Assembly (NCBI GenBank): GCA_963931865.1
Contig: OZ007509.1
Span: forward strand, 7,408,474-7,472,473
DNA length: 64,000 nt
Direction: 5' to 3'
From: Axinella damicornis
Lineage: Eukaryota > Porifera > Demospongiae > Axinellida > Axinellidae
A program made the position numbers and the translations under genes. The notes under the pieces were generated by a model, which saw only the letters and a list, made by a program, of their open reading frames with translations, was not told the origin of the DNA and did not search any database. Shown here piece by piece: positions 12,201 to 23,011 of the stretch. Within the stretch, counting starts at the first letter, position 1. Each line of letters begins with the position of its first letter.

Positions 12201-15200
12201 GTCGCGACCGAGGAGGTAGAATATTCATGGTTCTCATATCATCGCTCTAGCCATTGACCCGGCTCACATTGATACCGATAGGACACCCAGCGAGATCATC
12301 GGGACCCCACTTACTCAACCAACCAGTAAGTGGGTGTAGTGTGGCAAGAGCGCATGATGACATCATTGTTTTTTCACGGCGGAGGAGGAAGAGCGTGTGA
12401 CTGGCAAAAATTTGAAACAGGCGGAATCTCTGGCGTGTACTAAAAATAGAACACGTGAGCTCAACACGTTGGCTTCATCACGGATATCATGCCACTGTAC
12501 TCGTAGTAAAGTTGCTAGCTAGCTGTAAATGGAGCGCTCAGAGCTCACCTTGCGAAGTCTGCGTTCTCACAGCCGTTATCGACACAAAGCGATTCGTTCT
12601 GCGTTCTACCCGAGCCTGAAAGTCGGGCGGGGAGAAACGGTGGATGATTGTTTGCTCCACGAAGTACTTCGAAGTTGAAGGGGGTGGTATTGGCCCAGTT
12701 CTGTCTCTGACTGATAGTCCTCTGGCGCGAGATCGACTATTTCGCGGCTGTACCGTTTCTCACGCTCTGTTCTGACCCGCAATCTTGAATACAACGTGAC
12801 CGGATGTGCTATTTTTAGTACACACGAAAGATTCTGCCTTCACCACGGGAGAATACGAAGTCACACGCTCTTCCTCCTCCGCCGTGAAAAAACAATGATG
12901 TCATCATGCGCTCTTGAGTGTGGGTATGAGCATGCATCAATTTGTTGTGGTTTATGAGCAGGGTTGAAGTCAATCTAACATGACATCTATAACTAGTGGA
13001 ATGCAGGACATTGGGGGGCGAGCCTGAGCGAGTGCAGGACATGGAACAGTTGCATGCACACGACTACCATCAGAATGTGACTGAGCAATGAGCATAGTAG
13101 GCCACAGAAATTATGATACACTCGTGCACATCACAGCAACTGTGAGTCAGGCTAGCTGAAGCAGTGAAGCGGGTACATCACCCACTGTGGTAGGTCCATG
13201 AACGGCCTCGTCTTTGTTGTCGCCACCGAGGAGGTAGAATGTTCATGGTTCGCTTATCGCTCTAGCCAATGAATAGGTCCATTAGTGGTATCCGACTTTG
13301 TTGTCGCGACCGAGGAGGTAGAATATTCATGGTTCTCATATCGTCGCTCTAGCCATTGAATGGGTACGTCCACGAGTGGTTTGTCACCATCGTCCGTCAA
13401 ACAGGTAGACTGTTGACGGTTCCTTGCATTGGAGAAATATGGTTCGTTGAATTTCAATTGTGCATGTGCAAGTGAAATCCGCTGATTTAAAATTTCCGGT
13501 AAGTGGTCGGTCCAAGCAAACATACACCCTACACACACATGCTATGAACTCGCACTGGTGTGGGGCTTGCTCAGGCTCGGCCCAATAAGAAGTCACTGCA
13601 TTAGAATCAAGATTTACGGAAATAACTTCTAACAGTGTCTTTGCCTCGTGTGTGCTTACTTAGTAGGTGTGGTTTGACTGTTGTATTGCTTGCTCAACCA
13701 TTGTGTGTTCCCCTGCAGCAGTTTTCATCCCTGACTGGGCCATTGCGGTGATTGTTGTGGGTGTGCTGGCGATTGTTGCCCTTGTGTTCTGCTTCCTCGG
13801 GCTCTGCTTTGCCTGCCATACCAGTAACCAGAAGGGAGGAGGTAAGCTGGGGAAGGCAGAGTGGGGGGTAGGATGTGGGGATAGGGGTGTGAGTGGGTAG
13901 GGTGGGATGGATAGGGGTGTGAGTTGGGGGGTAGGAATGCGTGGGAGGGATGTGAACCTGTCTAACAATTCCTTCCCTCAACCCACAGCTGATTTTGGCA
14001 GCACATCATCAATACAGACAAACTCAATAAGGTTAGTATAGGTATTTTTGTGTGTGTATTCCCAACAATGTGGTCTCCTTGTAGCCTCGCCTTCTCATCC
14101 CAGCATTAGTCACTTGCAGTATCATGGGGGAAGGCCTGGTAAACTTGTCATGTGCAATGACGTACATCGACAAGTGGCACATTCCCAGAAAAATAGAAAT
14201 GTGTAAACCGATCGCAACCACAAACTATGGAGGGACTAAGTGGTTGACATCAGGCAGTCCGGGCACCATTTGTAGGATTCAGAAAGCCGTCCCATAGCTG
14301 TATGGAAGGAATGTGCCACTCCTCCACACATCCACTTGACATCTAGGTATGAGTTTAACCCTACTGCAAAGTGACAAATGCTGGGGTGAGAAGTCCTATG
14401 TATAGGCTAATCTCTTCAAGAGCAAATGCTATAGTTCGTACCCCTAATCAGGAGAGCACAAAGAGATTTTGCTGAGTGTCGTTACTCATGTCACTCCCCT
14501 TTCCCCCTGGCAGAGATGGGCCCATTCATCATCTCCAAAACCACAGACAAATGTCTCCATCAAGAAGCTGTCTGGTAAGTGAAATGGACACTTCGCTGAA
14601 CTAGTCTCCTTTCCAGGCCCGTCCCATCTCCGCCTTTACAATGTAGATGGAAAGTCCTTGTTTCCGAGAAGATTGTCATAATTATGATACTATTTGAATT
14701 GACCCTATGCACAAGTGTAGATAGACATTTTAACTCCCAAATTTCTACCTGGCAATGTCATAACTATTTGTACAAGTAGCTTCGCTCGCTCAGCTACTTC
14801 CCCCCCCCCCCCCCCCCTGTTTGCCTAAGTGAGTAATCCAGTGCCAGACATCTCTGTGTGCAGAGCTGCTGCTCCCCAATTGTGTCCGCTTCAGCTGCTG
14901 CTCCCCGTGCGATTGCATCGATCCGCTGCTCCCCAATTGCATCTGCTTCAGCTGCTGCTCGCAGCTTGCGTCCACTTCAGCTACTGCTCTCTATTGCGTC
15001 CGCTTGGGCTGCTGCTCCCCGATTTTGTCCGCTTCAACTGCTGCTCCCCGATTGCGTCTGCTTCAACTGCTGCTCCCCGATTGCATCCGCTTCGGCTGCT
15101 GCTCCCCACCAGCTGTTCTGGAAATTTCCAGCCCATGCCCAATGTTCTCAAACATTCTTCGTAGAGTTCAAGGTTCAGTAAATTGACCATTGATGGACAG

Positions 15201-15319
15201 TGTAGATAGCCTGTTCTCTTCATCCTTTGTAGTCATACCATTCAAAAGGCCACAGTACAAACTGGAATGATCATGTTGACACCTTACGGCAGATGGACAC
15301 TGGAGGAACAGCCGTATAG
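7621..15319 (+). CDS. Fibronectin type III single-pass membrane receptor, 3' part
   Basis: Nine exons join in consistent phase: 7621-7794, 7926-8030, 8752-8822, 9233-9440, 11425-11802, 13719-13841, 13989-14031, 14514-14574 and 15233-15319. Exons 1-2 encode one FN3 domain (proline-rich start, core W, then VRYQFRGASSN). Exons 3-4 encode a second (WQ joined to QSRDQGVAGYRIY, then YTFAVQAVNSCG). Exon 5 encodes a third. Exon 6 carries one hydrophobic helix, WAIAVIVVGVLAIVALVFC, followed by CHTSNQK, so the short tail is cytoplasmic. The last two exons depend on the acceptor used: starting exon 8 at 14516 instead of 14514 gives another tail, also ending in exon 9. No signal peptide or 5' exons were found, so the N-terminus is missing. 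The ligand is unknown. It is probably an adhesion or recognition receptor, judged from domain type only. Confidence 0.75.
8054..8088 (+). repeat. 35-nt G tract in FN3 gene intron
   Basis: An uninterrupted run of G starts about 24 bp after the donor at 8031. A complementary C tract lies at about 8875-8893 just beyond the next exon, so the pair could anneal and loop out exon 8752-8822. The pairing idea is inference. Confidence 0.85.
9561..10214. mobile_element. 654-bp Tc1/mariner-type MITE
   Basis: The terminal inverted repeats are perfect over at least 44 bp, starting CAGTAGGAGTCAAATTAAAG and ending in the exact inverse. A TA dinucleotide flanks each side (9559-9560 and 10215-10216). CAGT ends with a TA duplication are typical of Tc1/mariner. 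No transposase is encoded. It lies in the intron between FN3 exons 4 and 5, and the identical arms suggest a recent insertion. Confidence 0.9.
10733..11122. mobile_element. 390-bp inverted-repeat element
   Basis: Arms of about 30 bp face each other: CTACAAGACAAGGAATTTAC at 10733 and its inverse ending at 11122, with one mismatch. Subterminal sequence resembles the Tc1-type MITE at 9561, so the two may be related. No coding content is seen. Confidence 0.7.
11727..13357 (+). repeat. Tandem segmental duplication of exon 3' end plus intron
   Basis: Copy 1 runs 11727-12255 and copy 2 runs 12256 to about 13357. The unit is about 529 bp and starts with the last 76 bp of FN3 exon 5, including its donor, followed by intron. 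Copy 2 is enlarged by a transposon at 12345-12916. The copies are nearly identical, so the duplication is young. Within the unit a smaller doublet, accgaggaggtagaat, occurs twice. Confidence 0.85.
12345..12916. mobile_element. 572-bp inverted-repeat element with 7-bp target duplication
   Basis: Arms of about 55 bp start CAAGAGCGCATGATGACATC and are mirrored at the right end. The insertion site is proven by the unduplicated copy of the same intron at 11811: agtgtgg is present once there and flanks the insertion twice here (12338-12344 and 12917-12923). A 7-bp duplication is unusual. The P superfamily is one group reported with 7-8 bp. No transposase is inside. Confidence 0.85.
14772..15185 (+). 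mobile_element. Helentron/HINE-like element with 29-bp minisatellite, copy A
   Basis: It starts ACAAGTAGCTTCGCTCGCTC, which forms a terminal hairpin (aagtagct ... agctactt). A conserved stretch follows, then tandem 29-bp units built on gctgctgctccccgattgc, then an end with cattcttcgtagagttcaag. Copies B (28911-29294) and C (62003-62310) share the hairpin end and the unit. A hairpin end with an internal minisatellite fits non-autonomous Helentron/HINE elements; that class is inferred. Confidence 0.6.
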
Positions 15320-16073
15320 CGACAAATGGACCACTCCCCTAGCAACGTTTAACTAGCTATGGTATCACCAGCTCTACATGTTCAAAGCTATATGTACCCT
15401 TTGTATCTTCACTGTTGTTTCTAAGTTGAGGTTTAATCATTTCCTCTTTGTATATCACTTCCACCACGACAACAACAACAAACGAACAAACAGAACAACA
15501 ATGACAACACGATACTTCCCATTACTTTCAACAACTGTGTGTTTGCTCAATTGAGTGATTGCCCGTTAGCATCAACTTTTGCTTGACATCTGAATATAGT
15601 TGTTATTGTAATGCTAACATCTACCTCTAAGGAATATTTAAACTGTTTGTGCAAGAGCACAGCTTTTGCAATTGTTTGGTAGTGCATACCTTTGTGTATC
15701 TACATAAGAGTTTTTCATTGACTAATTAATTTTTTTGTAGCATTCTGTTGAAATTTCTGTGCACAGTGCAACTAACGACTGATTGCTATGTGTCTAGTGT
15801 GCTCACAACTTCACTTCAACTATTGGTCATTATAGTAGTTCAAATTTGTGCATAATAATCGGTAATTTCAAAACTATAATTTACTCCTGCAATTTGTACT
15901 GCAAGATTTGCAGTGAAAATGGTATTTGTTGAGTGACATTTGAAGTTTGATGACATTTGTCCACATGTAATACAAAGTTAATTTGATGGCTGGTGCTACT
16001 CACTGGTAGTGCAAGCTGCTCATTCCACACATTACATGATGACTGCACGTGCTCAGTTGATATTGAGTTTGCA

Positions 16074-16911
16074 ATGGCAAGACCCACACAGCACAAGTTT
16101 CAGCACATAATCACCCGTGAACGACAGCAATCACAACTGATGTGTGGTCGATCAGAATCTTTGTGGGCCTTTCTTGCAGGTACTAATTTTGACATCTTTT
16201 TGCTCTTAAATGAACAGCTAGGTAAGCTAGCTGCATGCAAGATAACCTCCTACGAAGCAGCCTCCCTGGGAACCAAGTTATATAGCTGTATGGTACGCAT
16301 ACACTGCATGGTGGATGCAGCAGAGTCCACCAACAAGGTGGAATATGACCTAGGCCTGAAGCTCTCTTGCTGATCTACTGAGAAAAGATATTTTGTGTGT
16401 ACACGTGAACATGTAGTCCGTAACTGTATGCTACTCTCGCATATTCCCATTCCCCCTTTGGTTTATTAGTCTTGTTCCCATGCAGATGATTTTTCGCACG
16501 TGGAGGGGAAAAGTATAGTCTGCAGTGGTAATCTGCCTATTCTGTTTTGGTTCCAGTTCAGAATGCTGGCGCATTGTTTTGTTCTCACTTTGGGTATATG
16601 GAGTCTGATATCGAGAGTTTAATTCGAGACTACCGGTACGTATGAAATATCATATCACCTTGCATTATTTATTGTAAACTGGAATGACTGCATGCATGTG
16701 CAACCATGCAAAGCTGATGTTAGAACCTTAGTGAAATGAGAACTTGCAAGTGTAGGATTTGAACCTGTGACTCTGGGTCATTGCTCCTGCGCGTATTTAT
16801 AACTCTCCAAGCATGTTTGCAAGACTCCAAGCATGTTTGCAAGACTAGCCAGGCTACCTTTGTTCTTGTTTCTTTTTCATTTCATCTAGGTACCATTACA
16901 AGAAGGATTGA
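16074..16911 (+). CDS. Possible small three-exon gene of unknown function
   Basis: I do not recognise the family. Exons 16074-16179, 16557-16635 and 16890-16911 join in phase to about 68 codons, starting MARPTQHKFQHIITRE, continuing QNAGALFCSHFGYMESDIES and ending RYHYKKD before TGA at 16909. Supporting signs are GT donors at 16180 and 16636, pyrimidine-rich acceptors, matching phases 1 and 2, and an AATAAA at about 17002. The frame stays open upstream of the chosen ATG, so the true start may be 15993 or further 5'. The product looks soluble. It could instead be the 3' end of a gene whose 5' exons I missed. Confidence 0.45.
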
Positions 16912-17624
16912 GGAGAATGATTGAGCTAATAGGAAATTCTACACACTTATGAGTTCATTGTTTGTTATATGATATCATGATCATTCAACTGACTGAACAG
17001 CATAATAAAACTTATTACAAGCGTATGGGCGGGCTTTCATGCACATTGAAGGTATAATACTGTTTATTTTGTGAAGAAACAGTTGGTTTTTTTCAAAACT
17101 AATATAAATCTGAAAGTTTCAAAACTACAAATACTAGAAAATGCAATGTCTCTATCTCTAGCTGATATGGCTGTTGACATAATACATCATGCAATTCCAG
17201 TGGACAAGTGAAAATGGTAATTGTCTTCAATCTAAATAATGACTGTGGCTACAGAACCAAACCTTAGTCGCTAACTTATAGCATACAAAACAACAATAGC
17301 AAAATAATAACACAAAAAGGGCACCAATAGTGTACCATTCGGACTATGGAGACCAGATGGCTCTAGACAAGATGAATTTTAGGCACGGTGAAGATGATAT
17401 CATTAGCACGGTGAGATCCCCTTCACTTTGATGAAAACTCAGTCCATGTGTTGTATGAACATCAACCTCTGCAAATCAGCCTAGAATGATGTGCACCCTC
17501 CAGCCCCACTACCACAGGCTGTCCAAGCAGCCACACCCCCCAGACTCCCCATGCAGCCCTGCCCAATTCCACATGCACCCACCCCCCATGCAGCCCTGCC
17601 CCCTCATGCACCCACCCTTGCCCC

Positions 17625-17785
17625 CCCCCCCCCAGGCTGCCCCACCCCCCCAGGCTGCCCCACCCCCCCAGGCTGCCCCACCCCCCAGCCGGCCCCACCC
17701 CCCCAGGCTGCCCCACCCCTCCAGGCTGCCCCATGGCCCATCCCCCAGGCTGCCCCACCCCCCCAGGCTGCCCCACCCCCCAAGC
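17625..17785 (+). repeat. C-rich minisatellite, 17-18 bp unit
   Basis: The unit is close to ccccccaggctgcccca, repeated about nine times. It makes all frames open and gives proline-rich (+) or glycine-rich (-) pseudo-proteins. I do not call a gene. From 17.0 to 18.4 kb nothing else is supported, apart from a segment at 18.0-18.2 kb with a diverged relative at 25.9-26.06 kb. Confidence 0.75.
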
Positions 17786-18441
17786 AGTGAAAGGTGGAGC
17801 AAGGGTAAGGTTAGATTGAGGGCTCACCTCAACTTAACCTCACCCGAGCAGTACCTAGCCCGAATGACTTCGGCACTGCGGGACCCTCTTTATATACCCA
17901 CAGAAGTCGGCCGGCCACGCGCGCGCCGGTAGATCCTAATTCTCTTATTTGATTGGTTGGTTAACATTTTAGCGGGAAAATTATACCAGCTGTCGTGTCT
18001 CTGTCTCTGTCGATTCCAATGGCGTTCTGCTTCCAGCCTTCAAACTTATTCCCAAGCGGCGTGGCATCCCCGTAGTGGGTGTGGCGAGAGGCTGGCCCGC
18101 GAAACTACTGGCACCACCCAACTTGCCTACGGAACAACATTTGTAGTCAACTACAACCACAGCAACAGAGGGAACGCCATTAGCAGAGGGCCTACCTGAG
18201 GAGCCGTGGACTTGAGCTCCATTTCTCCATCTCGTTGAAGGTGAGTGGGACGGGAGAATGGGGGAGGGGGGAGTTGGAGAGGAGGAAAAGCAACTCAGGG
18301 AGGAGGGAGGCAGATGCCAACTCTCCTGACGTTTTTGGGAGTTAATAATGCTGTACAGAGATGCTCATACTGGCTAGTTCTAAATCTACTTTGCATTGTG
18401 CATGCAGGTGACCTGTCTACAGTGGAAACAGTTCACCTAGG

Positions 18442-18503
18442 CTACAGAGTGTATAAGTTGTGATGGCCCAGGTCTGGGCCATCACAACTTATACTCTCTG
18501 TAG
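18442..18503. repeat. 29-bp stem, 4-nt loop hairpin
   Basis: Arms starting CTACAGAGTGTATAAGTTGT are mirrored with one mismatch around the loop ggtc. It may be a very short MITE or an RNA hairpin. No mature small-RNA evidence can be read from DNA. Confidence 0.8.
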
Positions 18504-18679
18504 GCCGGCCTCTCTGCCAGACAAATAGGACCATAAGAATGAATGTCTTGTGAGGCAAATTGTATTCTACACTTGAGAGTGTAACACTGTGAATGAGTGT
18601 CGCCAGGGTTTACTACCTTGAATGGCAACTACATACGTATAAATGCAGTGTCCAGTGCTTCTGTACTGGGTGTTGCTAA

Positions 18680-19126
18680 CAGCCCGTTTACACTAGCGCT
18701 CTGGATCGACACAGCTCGAACTGGTTCAAATTACCTCGAATGTAAACACGAACCGAATCGCCCCGCTCCGTACTGGACCACCAAACTCTATCGAACTGGT
18801 TCGACCCGGAGCGATCCCGCCCCAAGTGTAAACGGAATCGAACCCATTGGTAGGGCGTGGACGGGGGCGTGACGGTTGCCAATAGTATCCGAACCAGATC
18901 ACGAAGGGTCTGGTTTCGAGACTAGGGGTTGTCATGGTGTTGTATCGAACATGACATGACTAGTCTTGTGAGAATGTGGTCTAGGCACGTGACTAATCAT
19001 GAACTTCGACCCCGAATCACACGTACATGGAGCGCTCGGGCGACATAGTGTAAACACACATCCCAGATCGATCTGCGTCGAACCGGAGCGAATCCGCCCT
19101 TCTCGGTCTGTAGTGTAAACGGGCTG
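18680..19126. mobile_element. 447-bp PIF/Harbinger-like MITE
   Basis: The ends are inverted CAGCCCGTTTACACTA. A 3-bp TAA duplication flanks the element, which fits the TWA targets of PIF/Harbinger. No coding sequence lies inside. The superfamily is inferred from the duplication only. Confidence 0.65.
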
Positions 19127-19129
19127 TAA

Positions 19130-20850
19130 GTCTCTGATTAATGATCCCAGAAGTGCATTGCTGATGATCCCCTCCCTTCGACAAGGAGATGCTGAAGGGA
19201 GAGCAAGTAGGTAGTGAGAGGGGAGGGGAGAACTTGTGGTGTTGGTAGCCTCACAGGTCAGATGTTTGTGGCGCATGAGGGGAAGGGAATAGAACGTCCA
19301 GTTGCTATACACAAGTTTTCATGGGTGTTGCCTTAACGTTGCCAGCACCAATCTTCCATATTGGTGACAAGATCTGTACATATTCAAATGAGAACAAGAA
19401 CAGATTTGCGAGCTAGATGTCCTCTACAGTCGCAAGTGAATGACACAGGAGAAACTATCTGCAGACTGGATGGGCACCATCATCGTCAAAGTTGCTCCAT
19501 GATCGAACCGTCCACACGCTGTTCAAGTCCGTTGTGCACATTTGAATATTACGTTATTTCTTGCGTAGACCGCACCTACCTCTACGCAGGACAAAGCCAG
19601 TTACAATGGTCCCACCGTGGACTCGAACTAGTGTGCGGCGGCAGAAGTGCATGAGCCGCCGAAGACGGCTAAGGAGCGTCAAACTAGTATAGACATGTTG
19701 TGATCTGCCTTACAGTCACTTATATTGAAGACCTTTGCAGTACCTCACAAATGCCAGTTTGTCTTTCACACTTTTATGTAATGGCCTTTTGCCGTACCGT
19801 ATAAGGTAAAAGTTTGGGACGTGTGAAGGACTACTACTTCGCTAGGGAGTGCATGCTGAGTTCGATGCTCCTTCACTGCCTTTGGCGGCTCATGCGCTTC
19901 TGGCGGCGGACTGTGTGGATTGCCCCGATAGTTACGGTGCTCGTCCTGTCTATATCTGCAGGTGGTTTCTCCTGTGCAGCACAAACAATACACAGCCATT
20001 CCTTCCTGATCACTGATGTTGTAGTAGTATGACTGTGCAGACACTAGTTGTGTTCCCTTCGTCATGACATTTGATTGACGTCAGACTTTGGATTCCTCCA
20101 TGCCACAGTAACCTGTCCATAGTGACCAGACATTCATTACCCCTCCCCCCATGATATTATGGTGTGGATTGTGAAGATTGCATGAATAGCTCTTAACGCT
20201 GATCAAAGTGGGTGGGTGGTGGTAGTATCCATTATTATCATGCCACGGTATGAGGAATTTGCCTTAGCCTTGTTCCTAGGTCATATGGGAGCGAGGCTCA
20301 GCAAGACTCTATTTGTACGTAGGTACTGACAATGTCCAGTGTGTTGAAGACCTTAAAGTTTACTGTAGCACACAACAGGCACTGCTGTTGCTCAAGGATG
20401 TAATCACCAGGTTATGTACACCACCCCAGACTATATATAACTAGTGCATACGTGGTTGACCACACAGAGATGCCTCGCGGGAAGCTGTGATATAATTTGG
20501 CAGTTGCAGAACATAACACGAGCGATGGTGGTGAGTCTCTGTGAACGTTGAACGTCAACTTCATTCTGCCTGCCAAGTCTCTTTCTCTTGCGGTCAGCCG
20601 CTCTGACAGTCTCCGCTCTGGTGAGTCTCTGTGAATGTGAGATCACATGGTGCTGGTTGTATACGCGCGTGCGCAGGGGTCCAAGGCGTAATTTACGTGC
20701 AGGGCCACAATAATTGCATTCCAATGCGTTACAGGGCAAGATTTATAGTCGCACTAGCCCAGATTCGACCTCCCACGCTGCACAATTAGTTGCCTCGCTT
20801 CCTGCTCGGCATTCATATTGGTTGAGAAACATGTCGCCGTGGTGTACGTA
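19130..20850. other. No gene seen; diverged dispersed repeat
   Basis: A segment around 19.44-19.60 kb, containing accgtccacacgctgttcaa, has a diverged relative at 25.67-25.82 kb. I cannot assign the class. No exon is supported. Confidence 0.4.
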
Positions 20851-20852
20851 AT

Positions 20853-20972
20853 GATTGTAAATTGTTGGACTTCACACAGCAAGAGGAGAACTCTCTGTAT
20901 TCAGCACAGACTGATCGAAACGTTGTCAAAAAAGTTCTCCTCTTGCCGTGTGAAGTCCAACAATTTACAATC
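20853..20972. mobile_element. Inverted-repeat hairpin, GATTGTAAATTGTTGGACTT family
   Basis: Arms of about 40 bp face each other around a core with gatcgaaacgttgtc. The flanking phrase gagaaacatgtcgccg and the arm recur inverted at 35.94-36.11 kb, so this is a dispersed family. The core phrase resembles motifs near the ends of some retroelements, but I cannot identify it. Confidence 0.6.
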
Positions 20973-21282
20973 CATTATACATGTATGTAACCTCTTCCAC
21001 TCTTTATCTATACTCTCTCCCCCTCCTCTCCTTCTCCAATCCTCTCCCCAGGCTGCATGACCTGTCAACCCAAAGCACCAGCATGTGGGAAGAACCTGCA
21101 GAGGAACATCCCTGAGGCCATGCAGAAGCTTGGGAGCAGATGAAGAATCTGAGACCCAGAGTCTTATATCAGGGGAGGGACGTAAGTATATGCCAGTGGT
21201 GCTGAAGTAGGACCCACGACTCAATAGGTCACTAGTAGAATTGTACCTGCATAGCTCACAAGCAATTGTTTTTAGTATACCT

Positions 21283-22832
21283 GGCTCAATATAGGGATTG
21301 AGTGGTTTAACGAAACAGGTACTGATAACATGTTATCACGTGTTATCTGTGTTATAGGGGTGTGTAGGAGACGTGCATGTTATCGTGTGTTATCGACGTG
21401 CTACCAGGTTGTGTAGTGATAACATGATACTGTATGTTGTCGCGGTGGATATCTGTGCTACCTTCCGTGGTTTACTGTGTTATCATGTGTTGCTGTTACT
21501 TGCCGCCCCTAGTTATCATGTGTTGCTGTTACTTGCTGCCCCTAGTTTACTGTGTTATCTTGTGTGTTAGCATGGTGGATGTCGGTCTTGGTACTCTTTC
21601 CATCCCTAGTGTACTGTGTTATCAGTGTTATCATGTGTTATCGTGTGTTATCATGGTGCATGTCAGCCTTGGTACACTTTCCATCCATAGTGTACTGTGT
21701 TATCAGTGTTATCATGTGTTATCGTGTGTCATCGTGTGTTATCATGGTGCATGTCAGCCTTGGTACACTTTCCATCCATAGTGTACTGTGTTATCAGTGT
21801 TATCGTGTGTTATCGTGTGTCATCGTGTGTTATCATGGTGCATGTCAGCCTTGGTACACTTTCCATCCATAGTGTACTGTGTTATCAGTGTTATCGTGTG
21901 TTATCGTGTGTCATCGTGTGTTATCATGGTGCATGTCAGCCTTGGTACACTTTCCATCCATAGTGTACTGTGTTATCAGTGTTATCATGTGTTATCGTGT
22001 GTTATCGTGTGTTATCGTGTGTTATCATGGTGCATGTCAGCCTTGGTACACTTTCCATCCCTAGAGTACTGTGTTATCAGTGTTATCATGTGTTATCGTG
22101 TGTCATCGTGTGTGCATGTCAGCCTTGGTACACTTTCCACACCTCTTTCCATCCCTAGTGTGTTATCATTAAAATTGTTATGACACGATAACACTGATAA
22201 CACACGATAACAGTACCACACGATAACAGTACCACACAATAACAGTAACACATGATAACACACGATAACAAATGATATCACTGATAACACACGATAACAG
22301 TAACACACAATAACACACGATAACACATAATAACACTGATAACACACGATAACACATGATAACACACGATAACAGTAACACACGATAACACAATAACACA
22401 CGATAACACATCATAACACATGATAACACACGATAACAGTAACACACGATAACACAGTAACACACGATAACACATGATAACACATGATAACACTGATAAC
22501 ACAGTACGTATACACTAGGGACGGAAAGAGTACCAAGGCTGACATCCACCATGATAACGCACAATAACACACAATAACACATGATAACACACAGTCATGA
22601 TAACACTGGTTAGATGAAGCTACATTCATACCCCGATAACACATGATACCAAATGATAACACACAATAACACTGATAACACACAAAACCACTACCCCGAT
22701 AACACAGATAACACGTAATACCATGTTATCAGTACCTGTTAAAGCTACATTTATACCCCGATAACACAGATAACACGTGATAACATGTTATCAGTACCTG
22801 TTTCGTTACACCACTCATCCCTATATTGAGCC
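21283..22832. mobile_element. 1.55-kb palindromic satellite element
   Basis: The ends are inverted repeats of roughly 80 bp: GGCTCAATATAGGGAT then the AACGAAACAGGTACTGATAA phrase, mirrored at 22750-22832. The left half (about 21600-22160) is a tandem array with a 91-bp unit made of gttatcgtgtgttatc strings plus a unique part, catgtcagccttggtacact. The right half (22170-22700) is the inverse of the same vocabulary. The whole can fold into one long hairpin. Long open frames here are artefacts of the repeat. Confidence 0.8.
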
Positions 22833-22894
22833 CCATATGGTTTTTAGGACTCTGAATCCAGTGATGCAGTGAAAGAAAAAGGGTTGTGTGCACG

Positions 22895-23011
<117 letters not shown>

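Noticed and set aside
16740..16800. tRNA-like B box on the minus strand (ggttcaaatcc)
   Set aside because: No acceptor stem or convincing D arm could be folded. At most it is a tRNA-derived SINE fragment.
17462..17932. 148-codon proline-rich frame and its glycine-rich antisense partner
   Set aside because: A C-rich minisatellite keeps several frames open at once. No start context, splice sites or domain support a gene.
21373..22683. Several long overlapping frames with repeated VLSCVIVCY-like strings on both strands
   Set aside because: They are translations of the gttatcgtgtgttatc satellite. Frames restart every 91 bp and appear on both strands.
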